From an uncultured Bacteroidales bacterium (GTDB lineage: Bacteria > Bacteroidota > Bacteroidia > Bacteroidales > Bacteroidaceae), in assembly GCA_902779165.1 (NCBI GenBank), contig CACZAN010000003.1, forward strand, positions 1 through 64,000: a stretch of 64,000 bases of DNA, given 5' to 3'. Each line of letters opens with the position of its first letter. The stretch's first letter is position 1. Below, piece by piece: positions 32,904 through 42,698 of this stretch. A program made the translations under genes and the position numbers. Below the pieces are notes generated by a model. It made no database searches and had not been told where the DNA came from. It saw nothing but the letters and a program-made list of their open reading frames with translations.

Positions 32904-34409
32904 ATGAAGAAGTTTATTTTCCTTTTGCCATTGTTGGCACTGCTGGGCTGCACAACATCCGAGGTTGAGAATCCCGTACTGACCATCGAGGGTGGTCAGA
33001 TTCAAGGCATTCAAGCTGAGAATCCTGGCATCTTCGTCTATCGTGGCATCCCTTATGCCGCAGCCCCCATCGGCGACCTACGCTGGAAGGAGCCCCAACC
33101 CGTTGTGGCATGGGAAGGCATTCGCCTCTGCGACAAATTCGGTCATCCCGGTTATCAGGCCGTCCACTATCCCGGCTTCTATGCATCGGAGTGGGGATAT
33201 GGCGATGAGGCTCCTTACAGTGAGGACTGCCTCTATCTGAACGTATGGACGAAAGCTCCCGGACAGGTGGACAAAAAACTGCCCGTGGCTTTGTGGATTC
33301 ACGGTGGCGGCTATCATGAGGGCTGGGGCTCTGAGCCAGAGTTCGACGGTCAGGAGTGGGCCTCGAAAGACGTGGTGCTTGTCAGCATCAACTATCGGTT
33401 GGGCATCTTTGGATTCATGACTTATCCAGAACTTTCGATAGAAAGCCCCAACCACGTCAGCGGCAACTATGGTATCCTCGACCAAATCCAGTCGCTGAAA
33501 TGGATTAAGGAGAATATCGCCCAGTTCGGAGGCGACCCCGACAACGTGACCATCTTCGGACAAAGCGCTGGAGCGGGAAGTGTGCGTACGCTGTGCGAGA
33601 GCCCGTTGGCACGTGGCTTGTTCCACAAGGCTGTAATCATGAGCGGCGGCGGCATCAATGTCCCGGCCAAGGAAGGCCAGAAAGCCATGCCCGCAACACC
33701 TATGAACCGCTTCTTCAACTATATGCCCTCACTGGCCGAGAGCGAGGCCGAAACCAAGACCGTGATGGACTGGGCTGGACTCACCGACCTGGAGAAACTG
33801 CGCCACGCTTCCACAGAAATCATGTACACCGTAGGCACCTTATATAATATGGTGAATAAGAGCAATCTTTTCCTCATGCAGCGCCCCATCATCGAGGGCT
33901 ATGTCAGCACCAAGACTTTTGACGAGGCCACCCGTGAGGGTACTATTGCTGATATTCCCTATATGATAGGCTACACGTTGAACGATATGGGCAGCATGGC
34001 CCCTGGCATCGCAGAATTCTGCAAGGTACGTCAGGAGCATGGAGCCAAGGCTTGGGCCTATGAATTTGCGCGTCCCTTGCCCGACGATGGCAAGCATCCA
34101 GAGATTACAAGCCGCCTAAAAGGCGCCTTCCACTCTTCTGACCTTTGGTTTGTCTTCAAGTCCCTGAAACATTGCTGGCGCCCCTGGACCCAGGGCGACT
34201 GGGATCTCGCTGAGAAGATGCTGACAGCGTGGACGAACTTTGCCAAGTACAGCGATCCTAACGGAGAAGATGGCCAAGCTCTCGGCTGGACGCCCTGCAC
34301 CGCCGAGAACCCGCAGTTTATGCTCTTTAAACTTAACGACCAGGATGCCGAAGCTTCTGAGATGGGCGAACCTATCCTCCCAGAACCTATGCCTACTCCC
34401 AGCCGCTAA
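32904..34409 (+). CDS. Carboxylesterase family lipoprotein
   Basis: A 501-aa type-B carboxylesterase (alpha/beta hydrolase). It carries a lipoprotein signal with lipobox LLGC (Cys16), so it is probably attached to the envelope. The oxyanion-hole segment is IHGGGYHEG and the nucleophile elbow FGQSAGAGS gives Ser221. EDCLYLNVWT is characteristic, and a late His (GAFHSSDLW) is a good catalytic histidine. The ATG at 32904 directly precedes the signal sequence, so the upstream in-frame GTG is rejected. With two GH10 genes next to it, a deacylating role on xylan (acetyl or feruloyl groups) is a reasonable inference. Confidence 0.9.
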   Translation: MKKFIFLLPLLALLGCTTSEVENPVLTIEGGQIQGIQAENPGIFVYRGIPYAAAPIGDLRWKEPQPVVAWEGIRLCDKFGHPGYQAVHYPGFYASEWGYGDEAPYSEDCLYLNVWTKAPGQVDKKLPVALWIHGGGYHEGWGSEPEFDGQEWASKDVVLVSINYRLGIFGFMTYPELSIESPNHVSGNYGILDQIQSLKWIKENIAQFGGDPDNVTIFGQSAGAGSVRTLCESPLARGLFHKAVIMSGGGINVPAKEGQKAMPATPMNRFFNYMPSLAESEAETKTVMDWAGLTDLEKLRHASTEIMYTVGTLYNMVNKSNLFLMQRPIIEGYVSTKTFDEATREGTIADIPYMIGYTLNDMGSMAPGIAEFCKVRQEHGAKAWAYEFARPLPDDGKHPEITSRLKGAFHSSDLWFVFKSLKHCWRPWTQGDWDLAEKMLTAWTNFAKYSDPNGEDGQALGWTPCTAENPQFMLFKLNDQDAEASEMGEPILPEPMPTPSR

Positions 34410-34448
34410 GTCTTTGTTTTTTAGACGCCATCTATCAATTATATAAAA

Positions 34449-36572
34449 ATGAAGAAGATTGTATCTATTATTTTTATCTGTCTGTTCACCTCCATTGGTG
34501 CACAGGCTCAGGTTTCATCAAACCCTTATAAATTCCTCGGTAACATCACCACCAGCTACAATGTGGATGCAGGTGGAGGCGTGCCTGCCTACTATACTCT
34601 TTGGAACCAGATTACCTGTGAAAACGAATCGAAATGGGCTTCTGTTGAGGGCAACAGAGGCAGTTTCAACTGGGGTAGCGATAAGGCTTTCAACTATGCC
34701 AAGCAGCACAACTTTACCTATAAGTTCCACGCTTTGGTCTGGGGTGCCCAGTATCCCGGATGGTTAGAGAATCTGTCGCCATCAGAGCGATTTGCAGCTC
34801 TCACCAATTGGTTTGACAAAGCAAAGGCTAAGTACAAGACACTGCCCATGATCGACGTGGTAAATGAGGCTGTCGGCAATCATCAAGCCGGCAATCCCAT
34901 GATGAAGGAGACGCTGGGCGGTGGCGGCAAGACGGGATACGACTGGTTGATAAAAGCCTTTGAGATGGCTTACGAGCGCTGGCCCGATGCCATCCTCATT
35001 TATAATGACTACAACTCTATTCGCTGGGATGTGGACAACTACATCACCTTGGTCCAGACTCTGCGCGATGCTGGTGCACCCATTGATGCCTACGGTAACC
35101 AGTCGCATGAGTTGAGCGACATCAGTAAGAGCGAATTGACTTCTGTGCTGAAAAAGCAGCAGGATGCGCTGAAAATGCCCATGTTCATCACTGAATTGGA
35201 TATTGATATCGCAGATGATAGTAAACAAAAGGCACAGTATCAGAATGTGTTGCCAGTGATGTGGGAAGCTCCCTATTGCGCCGGTGTCACTCTGTGGGGG
35301 TATGTCCTCGGACGCACATGGGTTGCCAATTCCGGACTTTACAGAAACGGCCAAGAACGTCCGGCAATGACCTGGATAAAGGAGTATATGGAAACTGATG
35401 CAGCCAAAAACGCCGTGGGCCCCTTTCCAGGCACCAAGAAAGAGGCATCCATCTATATCCGTCCTGCTTCGATGCTAACGGCCAAGGGCGATGTCTTGCC
35501 CATCAAGATTCGTGCACGTCTGGCCACCAAGACCATAGAAAAGGTAGATTTCTATGTCAACGATGAGTTGGTCAAGACCATGACTGAGGAGCCATACATC
35601 GTAGAATACACCACGAGTAAATCTGGATGGAACAACACGAAGGCTGTGGTCACTGCTACAGATGGTTCTACCTATGAGCGATATGGGCGCTTCAACGTTA
35701 TTAACTCAAGGACCATGCGCTCTCCATACAACGAAGTTCTTCCTGAGATTCCTGGCACGTTCAATATCATTGAATATGACAAGGGCGCTTCTGGTGTGTC
35801 CTACATCAATGCTACACGCAGCAACACCTCCGCCATGAAGGACGGACAGTGGATGGAGTACACCGTCGACGTAAAGGAGGACGGTTTGTATTCGTTCGAT
35901 GCTACAATAGCTACGGCAAAGACAGGTGGCATGTTCCATTTGGCTGAGTACGGTTTAGACAACTTGACCTACCTCACCGAGTTCGTGGATGTCCCAAAGA
36001 CAGGTGGAGTTACCTCTTGGAAAACGCTGCACGGTCGTTTGCAGACGAAACTGACAGCTGGTCAAAAGGTACTGACACTGCTCATCGATAAGGGAGGCTA
36101 CTACATCAAAGACATCACCCTAACCCGTTATGAAGAAGGTGAAGGTATGTCTTGCAGAATGAGAGCTTTCAGCGGCAAGTTCGGCGTCGGAGATATCATC
36201 CCGGTTCAGATAACAGCCACTTCGAAGAACAGTCCCATTAGCCGTGTGAGCGTATATGCCAACAACCTGCTGGTAGGCACCACCACTGAGGAACCATATA
36301 TCGTCAACTTCGTACCTGAAGAAATGGGTACTTATGTAATCAAAGCGATTGTCACTGCAGAAAATGGTGGAGAGAAAATCTCTGCCGAGCGCAAATTGGA
36401 GATTAACAGCCCCACACCGTTAGCGATTCATACGATTCAGGGCGACGCTTCGAGCTCCCACTCGTCTGACATCTTTACGCTTCATGGTGTCAGGATCGGC
36501 ACGAAGGAGCAATGGAGCAACCTGCCCAGCGGTCTGTACATCATCGACGGTAAAGTACGAGCTAAAAAATAA
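34449..36572 (+). CDS. GH10 endo-1,4-beta-xylanase with Ig-like and CBM6-like domains
   Basis: A 707-aa secreted enzyme with a signal peptide (1-20). The GH10 catalytic domain spans about 24-320, with acid/base Glu140 (IDVVNEAVG) and nucleophile Glu249 (ITELDID). The usual LVWH of the substrate cleft reads LVWG here. Then come an Ig-like domain (about 335-425), a CBM6-like carbohydrate-binding domain (about 440-570, DGQWMEYTVDV), a second Ig-like domain (about 575-660) and a C-terminal tail LPSGLYIIDGKVRAKK. The tail resembles the sorting-type tail of the next enzyme. Expected activity is internal cleavage of xylan. Confidence 0.9.
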   Translation: MKKIVSIIFICLFTSIGAQAQVSSNPYKFLGNITTSYNVDAGGGVPAYYTLWNQITCENESKWASVEGNRGSFNWGSDKAFNYAKQHNFTYKFHALVWGAQYPGWLENLSPSERFAALTNWFDKAKAKYKTLPMIDVVNEAVGNHQAGNPMMKETLGGGGKTGYDWLIKAFEMAYERWPDAILIYNDYNSIRWDVDNYITLVQTLRDAGAPIDAYGNQSHELSDISKSELTSVLKKQQDALKMPMFITELDIDIADDSKQKAQYQNVLPVMWEAPYCAGVTLWGYVLGRTWVANSGLYRNGQERPAMTWIKEYMETDAAKNAVGPFPGTKKEASIYIRPASMLTAKGDVLPIKIRARLATKTIEKVDFYVNDELVKTMTEEPYIVEYTTSKSGWNNTKAVVTATDGSTYERYGRFNVINSRTMRSPYNEVLPEIPGTFNIIEYDKGASGVSYINATRSNTSAMKDGQWMEYTVDVKEDGLYSFDATIATAKTGGMFHLAEYGLDNLTYLTEFVDVPKTGGVTSWKTLHGRLQTKLTAGQKVLTLLIDKGGYYIKDITLTRYEEGEGMSCRMRAFSGKFGVGDIIPVQITATSKNSPISRVSVYANNLLVGTTTEEPYIVNFVPEEMGTYVIKAIVTAENGGEKISAERKLEINSPTPLAIHTIQGDASSSHSSDIFTLHGVRIGTKEQWSNLPSGLYIIDGKVRAKK

Positions 36573-36580
36573 ATATCATT

Positions 36581-36612
36581 GTAGGGACTTCTTGAAATCA
36601 GGAAGTCCCTAC
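36581..36612 (+). terminator. Hairpin between the two GH10 genes
   Basis: Perfect 11-bp stem (36581-36591 with 36602-36612), 10-base loop, followed by TTCAACCC. The weak T-tract suggests partial termination or mRNA processing that could set different levels of the two xylanases. Confidence 0.6.
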
Positions 36613-36638
36613 TTCAACCCGCAATTATTGTTGAAAGG

Positions 36639-39191
36639 ATGAAGCGTTTTTCACTTTTCATTTTTCAGTCCTTATTATTCATCTTTCTATCTTTTAGCAC
36701 AGCGTTTGCCGAAGAGCGCACCATCGACACCAGCGGCAACAACACCTCTGACAGCTACAAATCCTACAGTCAGAGTATCTCACTTTCCGCCTCGGACACG
36801 GTTAATGTGAAGATGGCACGCTACTGTTATTTCTCTTCCACCATCAACGGCACGGGCCGACTCAACCTCTATGCCGGTGGCGAACGTTGTTACCTCGGTA
36901 CGGAGAAGGGCAAGGCGTGGCCCAACTGGACAAATTATAAGGGTGACGTGCACATCTACCCTTACCCCGAAAATGCCTCAGCTGGATTCTACGGAGTGGT
37001 GCTGGCCCACGGTGGTAAGAGTTCCACGGCCGAGAATGCACTCGACGACGCCAAGTCGGGCAAGGTGAACTCGTCAATGGCGAATAACCACGTCACCCTG
37101 CACCAAGGGGCTACCATCTGCTGTGAGGCAAATACAGCCGGCGCAGGTTTTCGCATTGGACACCTGGACACCGAAGAGGGTTCCACCTTACAAGGCTATA
37201 TGAAGAAGTCGCGTACCGCCTATTATCTTCTGGGTGGTCTGAACACTGATTTCACCTTGGCTGGAACCATCAAGCCATCAGATTACGATGATGCCACACT
37301 TATCGGCATCGTCAAGGAAGGTACAGGCACATTGCGCATCACTGGTAACGACAACTATATCAGCGGTGCCCTGCGCATTCTCAGTGGTCGCGTGCTCGTC
37401 AGCAATGACTGTAGCAAGGCCAAACAAGGGAAGAAGCGCGGTGCTCTGGGGGCTATGCCAAATGCCAGCCAAGCCATTGTCTACGTCTTTGAAGGGGGTA
37501 TCCTCGGCGGCACGGGCAGCATCGGAGGTAGCATCGACAACTATGGTACCATCGAGCCAGGCGAGGACGCTGTGGGAACACTCACCCTGCAGAACTTCGC
37601 CAAGACATCACTGGCATCCAACCTCACGCTTCATCCTGCATCTGTGCTGCGTTTCGGAATCCAATCAACACTCGAGTCTGACCTCTCAACCCTTGTTGTT
37701 AACGGCAACGTGAAATATTCTTCCGTGCAGCAAGACTTCACAACTGGAGACAAGCAACCCGTCATCCAACTCATTGTTCCCAGCAATTTTACTGCAGAAG
37801 TAGGCAACGAATTCCTACTCCTCACCGCCAAGAGCAAGGCTGACGATGTGCAATTCGAACTGAAACAACCAGGCAAATATACTTGGGAACTTACAGAAAG
37901 CTACAGCAATGGCATCTACTCGCTGAAAGCACGCATCACCTCCCTGAAAGATGCGGTTAATCCCGACGACCCAGACAATCCTGTTAATCCTGACTATTCT
38001 GGCATGGGGCCATACTATAACGATGGAATTGACGATACAGCCGACACACATACCTTGAGTTTTTATGCAGAACAGTGTGGCAAACATATCGGAGTGGCGA
38101 TGAGTACATACAAGGGCTACCAGAGCGAGCGCGATGAAGCTGGCCGCCAGTTCAATATGATGGTAGCCGAGAACGAAATGAAGATGGATGCCTTGCAGCC
38201 TTCAAAGGGACAGTTCAGCTTTGGCAGCGCCGACAACCTCGTCAGCTTTGCGCAACGCAACAACATGGCCATTCGCGGCCACTGTCTCGTTTGGCACCAA
38301 CAGCAACCCTCGTGGCTGAGCAGCGACGGCAAGAAGAACGACCAGAATTGGACACGGCAACAGGCCCTCGAACTTATGAAGAATCATATCACCAACGTCA
38401 TGCAACACTTCAAGGGCAAGCTGAAGGCATGGGATGTGGTGAACGAATGCCTGGATGACAATCAGAGTATCATCCGGACCAATCCTGAAGGCTATACCCT
38501 GCGTCAGACCGTGTGGCAACGCGCCATTGGTGACGACTATATTGACTCCGCATTCGTTTTCGCTCACCGCGCTGACCCAGATGCTGTGCTCTACCTCAAT
38601 GATTACGATGTGGAACATCAGGGCAAGGCTAAGGCGGTTGCGTTCTATAATTTAGCTAAGAAGCTCAAGGGCAAGGGCATCCCTCTCGATGGCGTGGGTC
38701 TACAGTGCCATTTCAGCATCGACGAAGTGGACTCCGTGAAACTAGACGCCACCTTTAAACGCTTTGGCGAAGAAGGCATGAGATGCATCATCACCGAATT
38801 GGACATGGGAGTGCCCAGCACATCGTCAGAGAATCTGGAGGAGCAGGCACGACTCTATCGTGTCATCACCGATATCATGCTGAACAACGACAACTGCCCA
38901 GATATGGTTATCTGGGGCATCAAGGATAACGACTCATGGCGCAGCGCCACTAATCCACTGCTCTACAACTCAGGCATGCAACCAAAACCTGCATGGCGTG
39001 CCGTGCGCTCCGCCCTACGTCATCACGCGCTGACAACTAACATCTCGGCCCCTCATTCCGACCCCATCTCTGTAAGTTGTTCATCGTCAGCGGGTCATTG
39101 CTACACTCTCGACGGCCGCCGCATCAGCGAAAAGGACCTCAAACCTGGAATCTACATCAAGGAAGGAAAGAAATACATTGTAAGACCATAG
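36639..39191 (+). CDS. GH10 xylanase with N-terminal beta-helix-like domain
   Basis: An 850-aa secreted protein. After the signal peptide (about 1-24) come some 400 residues of Gly/Asn/Ser/Thr-rich beta-strand sequence. They resemble autotransporter-associated beta-strand repeats (GTGTLRITGNDNYISG, GRVLVSN, GGTGSIGGSIDNYGTIEPGE). A Pro/Asp/Asn linker (about 444-455) leads to the GH10 domain (about 470-800), with acid/base Glu603 (WDVVNEC), nucleophile Glu720 (ITELDMG) and intact HCLVWHQQ. The C-terminus CYTLDGRRISEKDLKPGIYI looks like a Bacteroidales sorting tail. It ends 1 base before the next gene. Confidence 0.9.
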   Translation: MKRFSLFIFQSLLFIFLSFSTAFAEERTIDTSGNNTSDSYKSYSQSISLSASDTVNVKMARYCYFSSTINGTGRLNLYAGGERCYLGTEKGKAWPNWTNYKGDVHIYPYPENASAGFYGVVLAHGGKSSTAENALDDAKSGKVNSSMANNHVTLHQGATICCEANTAGAGFRIGHLDTEEGSTLQGYMKKSRTAYYLLGGLNTDFTLAGTIKPSDYDDATLIGIVKEGTGTLRITGNDNYISGALRILSGRVLVSNDCSKAKQGKKRGALGAMPNASQAIVYVFEGGILGGTGSIGGSIDNYGTIEPGEDAVGTLTLQNFAKTSLASNLTLHPASVLRFGIQSTLESDLSTLVVNGNVKYSSVQQDFTTGDKQPVIQLIVPSNFTAEVGNEFLLLTAKSKADDVQFELKQPGKYTWELTESYSNGIYSLKARITSLKDAVNPDDPDNPVNPDYSGMGPYYNDGIDDTADTHTLSFYAEQCGKHIGVAMSTYKGYQSERDEAGRQFNMMVAENEMKMDALQPSKGQFSFGSADNLVSFAQRNNMAIRGHCLVWHQQQPSWLSSDGKKNDQNWTRQQALELMKNHITNVMQHFKGKLKAWDVVNECLDDNQSIIRTNPEGYTLRQTVWQRAIGDDYIDSAFVFAHRADPDAVLYLNDYDVEHQGKAKAVAFYNLAKKLKGKGIPLDGVGLQCHFSIDEVDSVKLDATFKRFGEEGMRCIITELDMGVPSTSSENLEEQARLYRVITDIMLNNDNCPDMVIWGIKDNDSWRSATNPLLYNSGMQPKPAWRAVRSALRHHALTTNISAPHSDPISVSCSSSAGHCYTLDGRRISEKDLKPGIYIKEGKKYIVRP

Positions 39192-39192
39192 C

Positions 39193-41106
39193 ATGAAGAA
39201 ACTCAAAAACATACCATCGTTCACCTTGCCGGTGCTGGCCCTCGTGGCCATCGCCTGCCTGCTTTTGTCTTTCGAATCCGACTTCCTATGGAAACTGCAA
39301 GAGGAGGATTTGTTCCTCAACAGCACTCTGTTCTTCAAAGAAAAGATGGTGGAACCTGGCGGCTTCTTAACGTGGATAAGCACTTGGTTTACTCAGTTCT
39401 TTTTCCTTCCTTGGGTGGGAGTCTTGTTGCTATGTGCATGGTGGCTGTTGCTGATGTGGCTCTTAAAGCGTACTTTCCGCATCAACAGCCAATGGATGCC
39501 TGTCACCCTCATCCCCGTCCTGTTACTACTCGTCACCATCGTTGACACTGGTTACTGGGTCTACATCCTGAAATTACGTGGTCACGCCTTTGTGGCCACC
39601 ATCGGCACAACAGCTGTTGTGGGACTGCTGTGGTTGTTCCGCGTTCTGGTAGAAAGGGTTCAATTCAAGCAGACGCTGTTGCGTTCCACTTTTGTATTGA
39701 TAACCTGCGCCATGGGCTACCCGCTATTGGGTATCTACGGCTTAGGTGCTACGATATTCATGGCCATTTGGATCTGGAGGTTAGAGAAACGCAGGTCGGC
39801 AGCTCTGGCTATTAGCCTGACGGGAGTCTTCAGTGCGGGGTTGCTGCCGCTGTTCTTCTACCGTTTTGTCTATTACCAGACCAACATCACTAATATCTAC
39901 GTTGCCAAATTACCACTCTACTTCGTTCTTGAAGAATACTTTTCATACTACGTGCCCTTCCTCCTGTTATTGCTCTTCTTCTTGGTGGTGCTCCTCATCC
40001 CCAACAGCTCCGCCCCCTCCCCTCAGGGAGAGGCAAGGAAACCTCAAAAACAGAAGGACAAAGCAAGCAAGGCTACCACTCCCCTTTCTTTCTTTAGAGA
40101 GATGGGAGTAGGGTTCCTGATTTCCCTTTTCCTCCTCTTTGCCACCGCCGTATATACCTGCAGCCTCTGGTATCACGACGAGAACTTCCACCACGAACTG
40201 GCCATGCAACGTTGCATAGATCGTCTGAACTGGGAAGGTGTGCTGGAAGAAGCCAAGAAGCAAGATGCTGCTCCTACCCGTGCTATTGTAATGATGCGCA
40301 ATTTGGCTTTGGCCCGTCTTGGCCGGCAGGGCGATGAGATGTACCACTACAAGAACGGCTGCAAAAAGTGTGAAGCGCCTTTCGATATCCGTGCCATCAA
40401 CACGGTGGGCTCCCTCATCTATTACCACTATGGAATGCCCAACTACAGCTATCGGCTGGAAATGGAACGGGGCGTGGAGTTCGGCTGGCGTGTGGAACAG
40501 CTGAAGTATATGGCACTCAGTTCCATCATCAACGGCGAGCAGAAACTGGCTCGCAAGTTCCTTGGTCTGCTGAAACAAACCATGTATCACAACGCGTGGG
40601 CCGACCACATGGTTGAGTTCACGAAGCATCCCGAGAGCATCGCGACGTCTTCAGAAATGGAATTCATCACCCATATGATGCATTACAACAATGCCCTCAC
40701 TACAGACCACAACTTGGTAGAGAAGTTCTTGATGTTGCGGCTTATCGGCACACATTATACGGGTGACCCTATATTCATGGAGCAGGCACTGTATGCCACG
40801 CTTTGGGCAAAAGACACAGATGAATTTTGGGCCCATCTCTACAACTACACCCGACGTTATCCAGACAGGCAATGGCCCATCCACATTCAAGAGGCGGCTC
40901 TGCTTTTTGGCACGATGGAAGGGAGACGGACGATCGATCAATGGCCCATCAGTACTGCCGTAAGAGAAAATTACCAGCGTTTCGACCAGATGTCGCAGAG
41001 ATACGATGGAATGGACTGGGACATCATCAACGAAGCGCTTTACCCTGCCTTCGGAAATACCTATTTCTATGATTATTACATGACCATCTTCCCAGCACAA
41101 AACTGA
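39193..41106 (+). CDS. DUF6057-like polytopic membrane protein
   Basis: A 637-aa protein with about eight to nine membrane helices in residues 1-320 and a soluble C-terminal half (about 325-637). The latter is probably alpha-helical and TPR-like, with CxxC in KNGCKKCEAP. It resembles the Bacteroidales DUF6057 family, of unknown function; I assign the family with moderate confidence. A hydrophilic Lys-rich loop near residues 275-300 is encoded by sequence like this genome's CCCCTCCC/GGGAGG intergenic repeats. The start is 1 base after the GH10 stop, indicating translational coupling, and the PD40 lipoprotein follows after 20 bases. Confidence 0.78.
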   Translation: MKKLKNIPSFTLPVLALVAIACLLLSFESDFLWKLQEEDLFLNSTLFFKEKMVEPGGFLTWISTWFTQFFFLPWVGVLLLCAWWLLLMWLLKRTFRINSQWMPVTLIPVLLLLVTIVDTGYWVYILKLRGHAFVATIGTTAVVGLLWLFRVLVERVQFKQTLLRSTFVLITCAMGYPLLGIYGLGATIFMAIWIWRLEKRRSAALAISLTGVFSAGLLPLFFYRFVYYQTNITNIYVAKLPLYFVLEEYFSYYVPFLLLLLFFLVVLLIPNSSAPSPQGEARKPQKQKDKASKATTPLSFFREMGVGFLISLFLLFATAVYTCSLWYHDENFHHELAMQRCIDRLNWEGVLEEAKKQDAAPTRAIVMMRNLALARLGRQGDEMYHYKNGCKKCEAPFDIRAINTVGSLIYYHYGMPNYSYRLEMERGVEFGWRVEQLKYMALSSIINGEQKLARKFLGLLKQTMYHNAWADHMVEFTKHPESIATSSEMEFITHMMHYNNALTTDHNLVEKFLMLRLIGTHYTGDPIFMEQALYATLWAKDTDEFWAHLYNYTRRYPDRQWPIHIQEAALLFGTMEGRRTIDQWPISTAVRENYQRFDQMSQRYDGMDWDIINEALYPAFGNTYFYDYYMTIFPAQN

Positions 41107-41126
41107 GTTTTTATAAGTTAAGAATT

Positions 41127-42632
41127 ATGCATATCCAAAAACATACATATATATTCCTCTATTCTATCATTCTTCTCTTCCTCGCTGCCTGCAGCGCTAA
41201 ACTGCCTACAGAATACGACGAGAAGAACGAACTGCCGAAGATTTATCCGGACTATGCAGGCGTCACCATTCCTGTAAATATTGCACCTCTGACCTTCGAA
41301 CTCGACGAAGAGGCTGAGAAGATGGTAGCACGTTACAAGGTCGGTGACATCGAGATTATCTGTGCCGATAAGATGCAGCCAGACATCGATGACTGGCGAG
41401 AGCTGACATCTGCCGCCGAAGGCAAGGATATCCAGGTGGATGTCTTCGCACGCCACAACGGCCGCTGGACACACTATCGTCCGTTCTCTATCACCGTTTC
41501 GCCCGACAGCATCGACCCGTGGCTCAGTTTCCGACTCATACCGCCTTCTTACGTCAGCTACGAGGCACTCACCATCAGCCAGCGCTGCCTGGAGAGCTAC
41601 GACGAGAGTGTCATCTACGACAACATGCTCTGCGGCTTCGAGGTCGACGGACAATGCATCAACTGCCATAACTACCAGCAATATAATCCCGAGAGGATGC
41701 AGTTCCATGCTCGCGAACACTGCGGCGGCACCGTCATCGCCTACGACGGACAGATGAAAAAGGTGAACATGAAGAACGACTCCATCATCTCCGCTGGCGT
41801 TTACCCTGCATGGCATCCGTGGTTGAAGCTCATCGTATACTCCACAAACCACACGAACCAGAGTTTCTTCACTACCAGTCACGACAAGATTGAAGTGTAC
41901 GACAGCGAAAGCGACCTCATTGCCTACGATATCGACAAAGACGAGGTGACGAATATTGAGAACCGCGACGACGAGCTGGAGGTATTCCCAACCTGGACTC
42001 CCGACGGCCGCACGCTCTACTACAGCAGTGCCCAATTCATCCGCGACCCCTCCATTGAGGAAAGTGCCACGGATATTATCGCACACTACGACAGCCTCCA
42101 CTACTACATCTACCGAAAGAGTTTCGACCCTGAATCGAAACTGTTCGGACCCAGGGAGTTGGTGTTTAAGGCCGAAAAAGCCTCCGCCCTCCTACCCCGC
42201 ATCTCACCCGACGGCCGTTTCCTGCTTTTCTCGCTGGCCGACCATGGGGTTTTCCATATCTGGCACCACGATGCCGACCTGTGGATGATGGATTTACAGA
42301 CAGGCAAGGTACGCACCTTAGACGAGGTCAACTCGCCCGATACTGAAAGCTATCACACATGGTCGAGCAACGGAAAGTGGATTGTGTTCAGCAGCCGTCG
42401 CGACGATGGAATGTACACCCGTCCATTCTTTGCGCACATTGATAAAGAGGGGCATTTCAGCAAGCCTTTTGAGCTACCCACAGCCGACCCTGATTACCAC
42501 CGCCAGTTCCTACGAAGCTACAACATTCCTGAGCTGATGCGCGGTCCTGTTCCCTACGATCCACACGACTTTGCCCGTCTGCTCAAGGGTGATGGCGTGT
42601 CGGTAAAATACGTCCAGCAATTGTCGAAATAA
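41127..42632 (+). CDS. PD40/TolB-like lipoprotein with a haem-c motif
   Basis: A 501-aa lipoprotein (lipobox LAAC, Cys22) made mostly of WD40-like PD40 beta-propeller repeats, seen as FPTWTPDGRTLYYSS, PRISPDGRFLLFSL and HTWSSNGKWIVFSSRR. Between the N-terminal domain and the propeller is CINCH (residues 177-181), a canonical CxxCH haem-c attachment motif, followed by HARE. It may therefore be a monohaem periplasmic or outer-membrane protein with a propeller platform. Function is unknown. It is cotranscribed with the DUF6057-like gene and both GH10 genes are upstream. Confidence 0.82.
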   Translation: MHIQKHTYIFLYSIILLFLAACSAKLPTEYDEKNELPKIYPDYAGVTIPVNIAPLTFELDEEAEKMVARYKVGDIEIICADKMQPDIDDWRELTSAAEGKDIQVDVFARHNGRWTHYRPFSITVSPDSIDPWLSFRLIPPSYVSYEALTISQRCLESYDESVIYDNMLCGFEVDGQCINCHNYQQYNPERMQFHAREHCGGTVIAYDGQMKKVNMKNDSIISAGVYPAWHPWLKLIVYSTNHTNQSFFTTSHDKIEVYDSESDLIAYDIDKDEVTNIENRDDELEVFPTWTPDGRTLYYSSAQFIRDPSIEESATDIIAHYDSLHYYIYRKSFDPESKLFGPRELVFKAEKASALLPRISPDGRFLLFSLADHGVFHIWHHDADLWMMDLQTGKVRTLDEVNSPDTESYHTWSSNGKWIVFSSRRDDGMYTRPFFAHIDKEGHFSKPFELPTADPDYHRQFLRSYNIPELMRGPVPYDPHDFARLLKGDGVSVKYVQQLSK

Positions 42633-42642
42633 TCAGAATACA

Positions 42643-42681
42643 TTGCACCCCGAAAGTTCTCATCGAGCTTTCGGGGTGCAA
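42643..42681. terminator. Bidirectional terminator between PD40 and GH43 genes
   Basis: Perfect 14-bp stem (42643-42656 with 42668-42681), 11-base loop, between convergent genes. The plus-strand side is followed by CATATTAAAA rather than a T-run, and the minus-strand side by TGTATTCTGATTATTT. Confidence 0.8.
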
Positions 42682-42698
42682 CATATTAAAAAGAGGAA

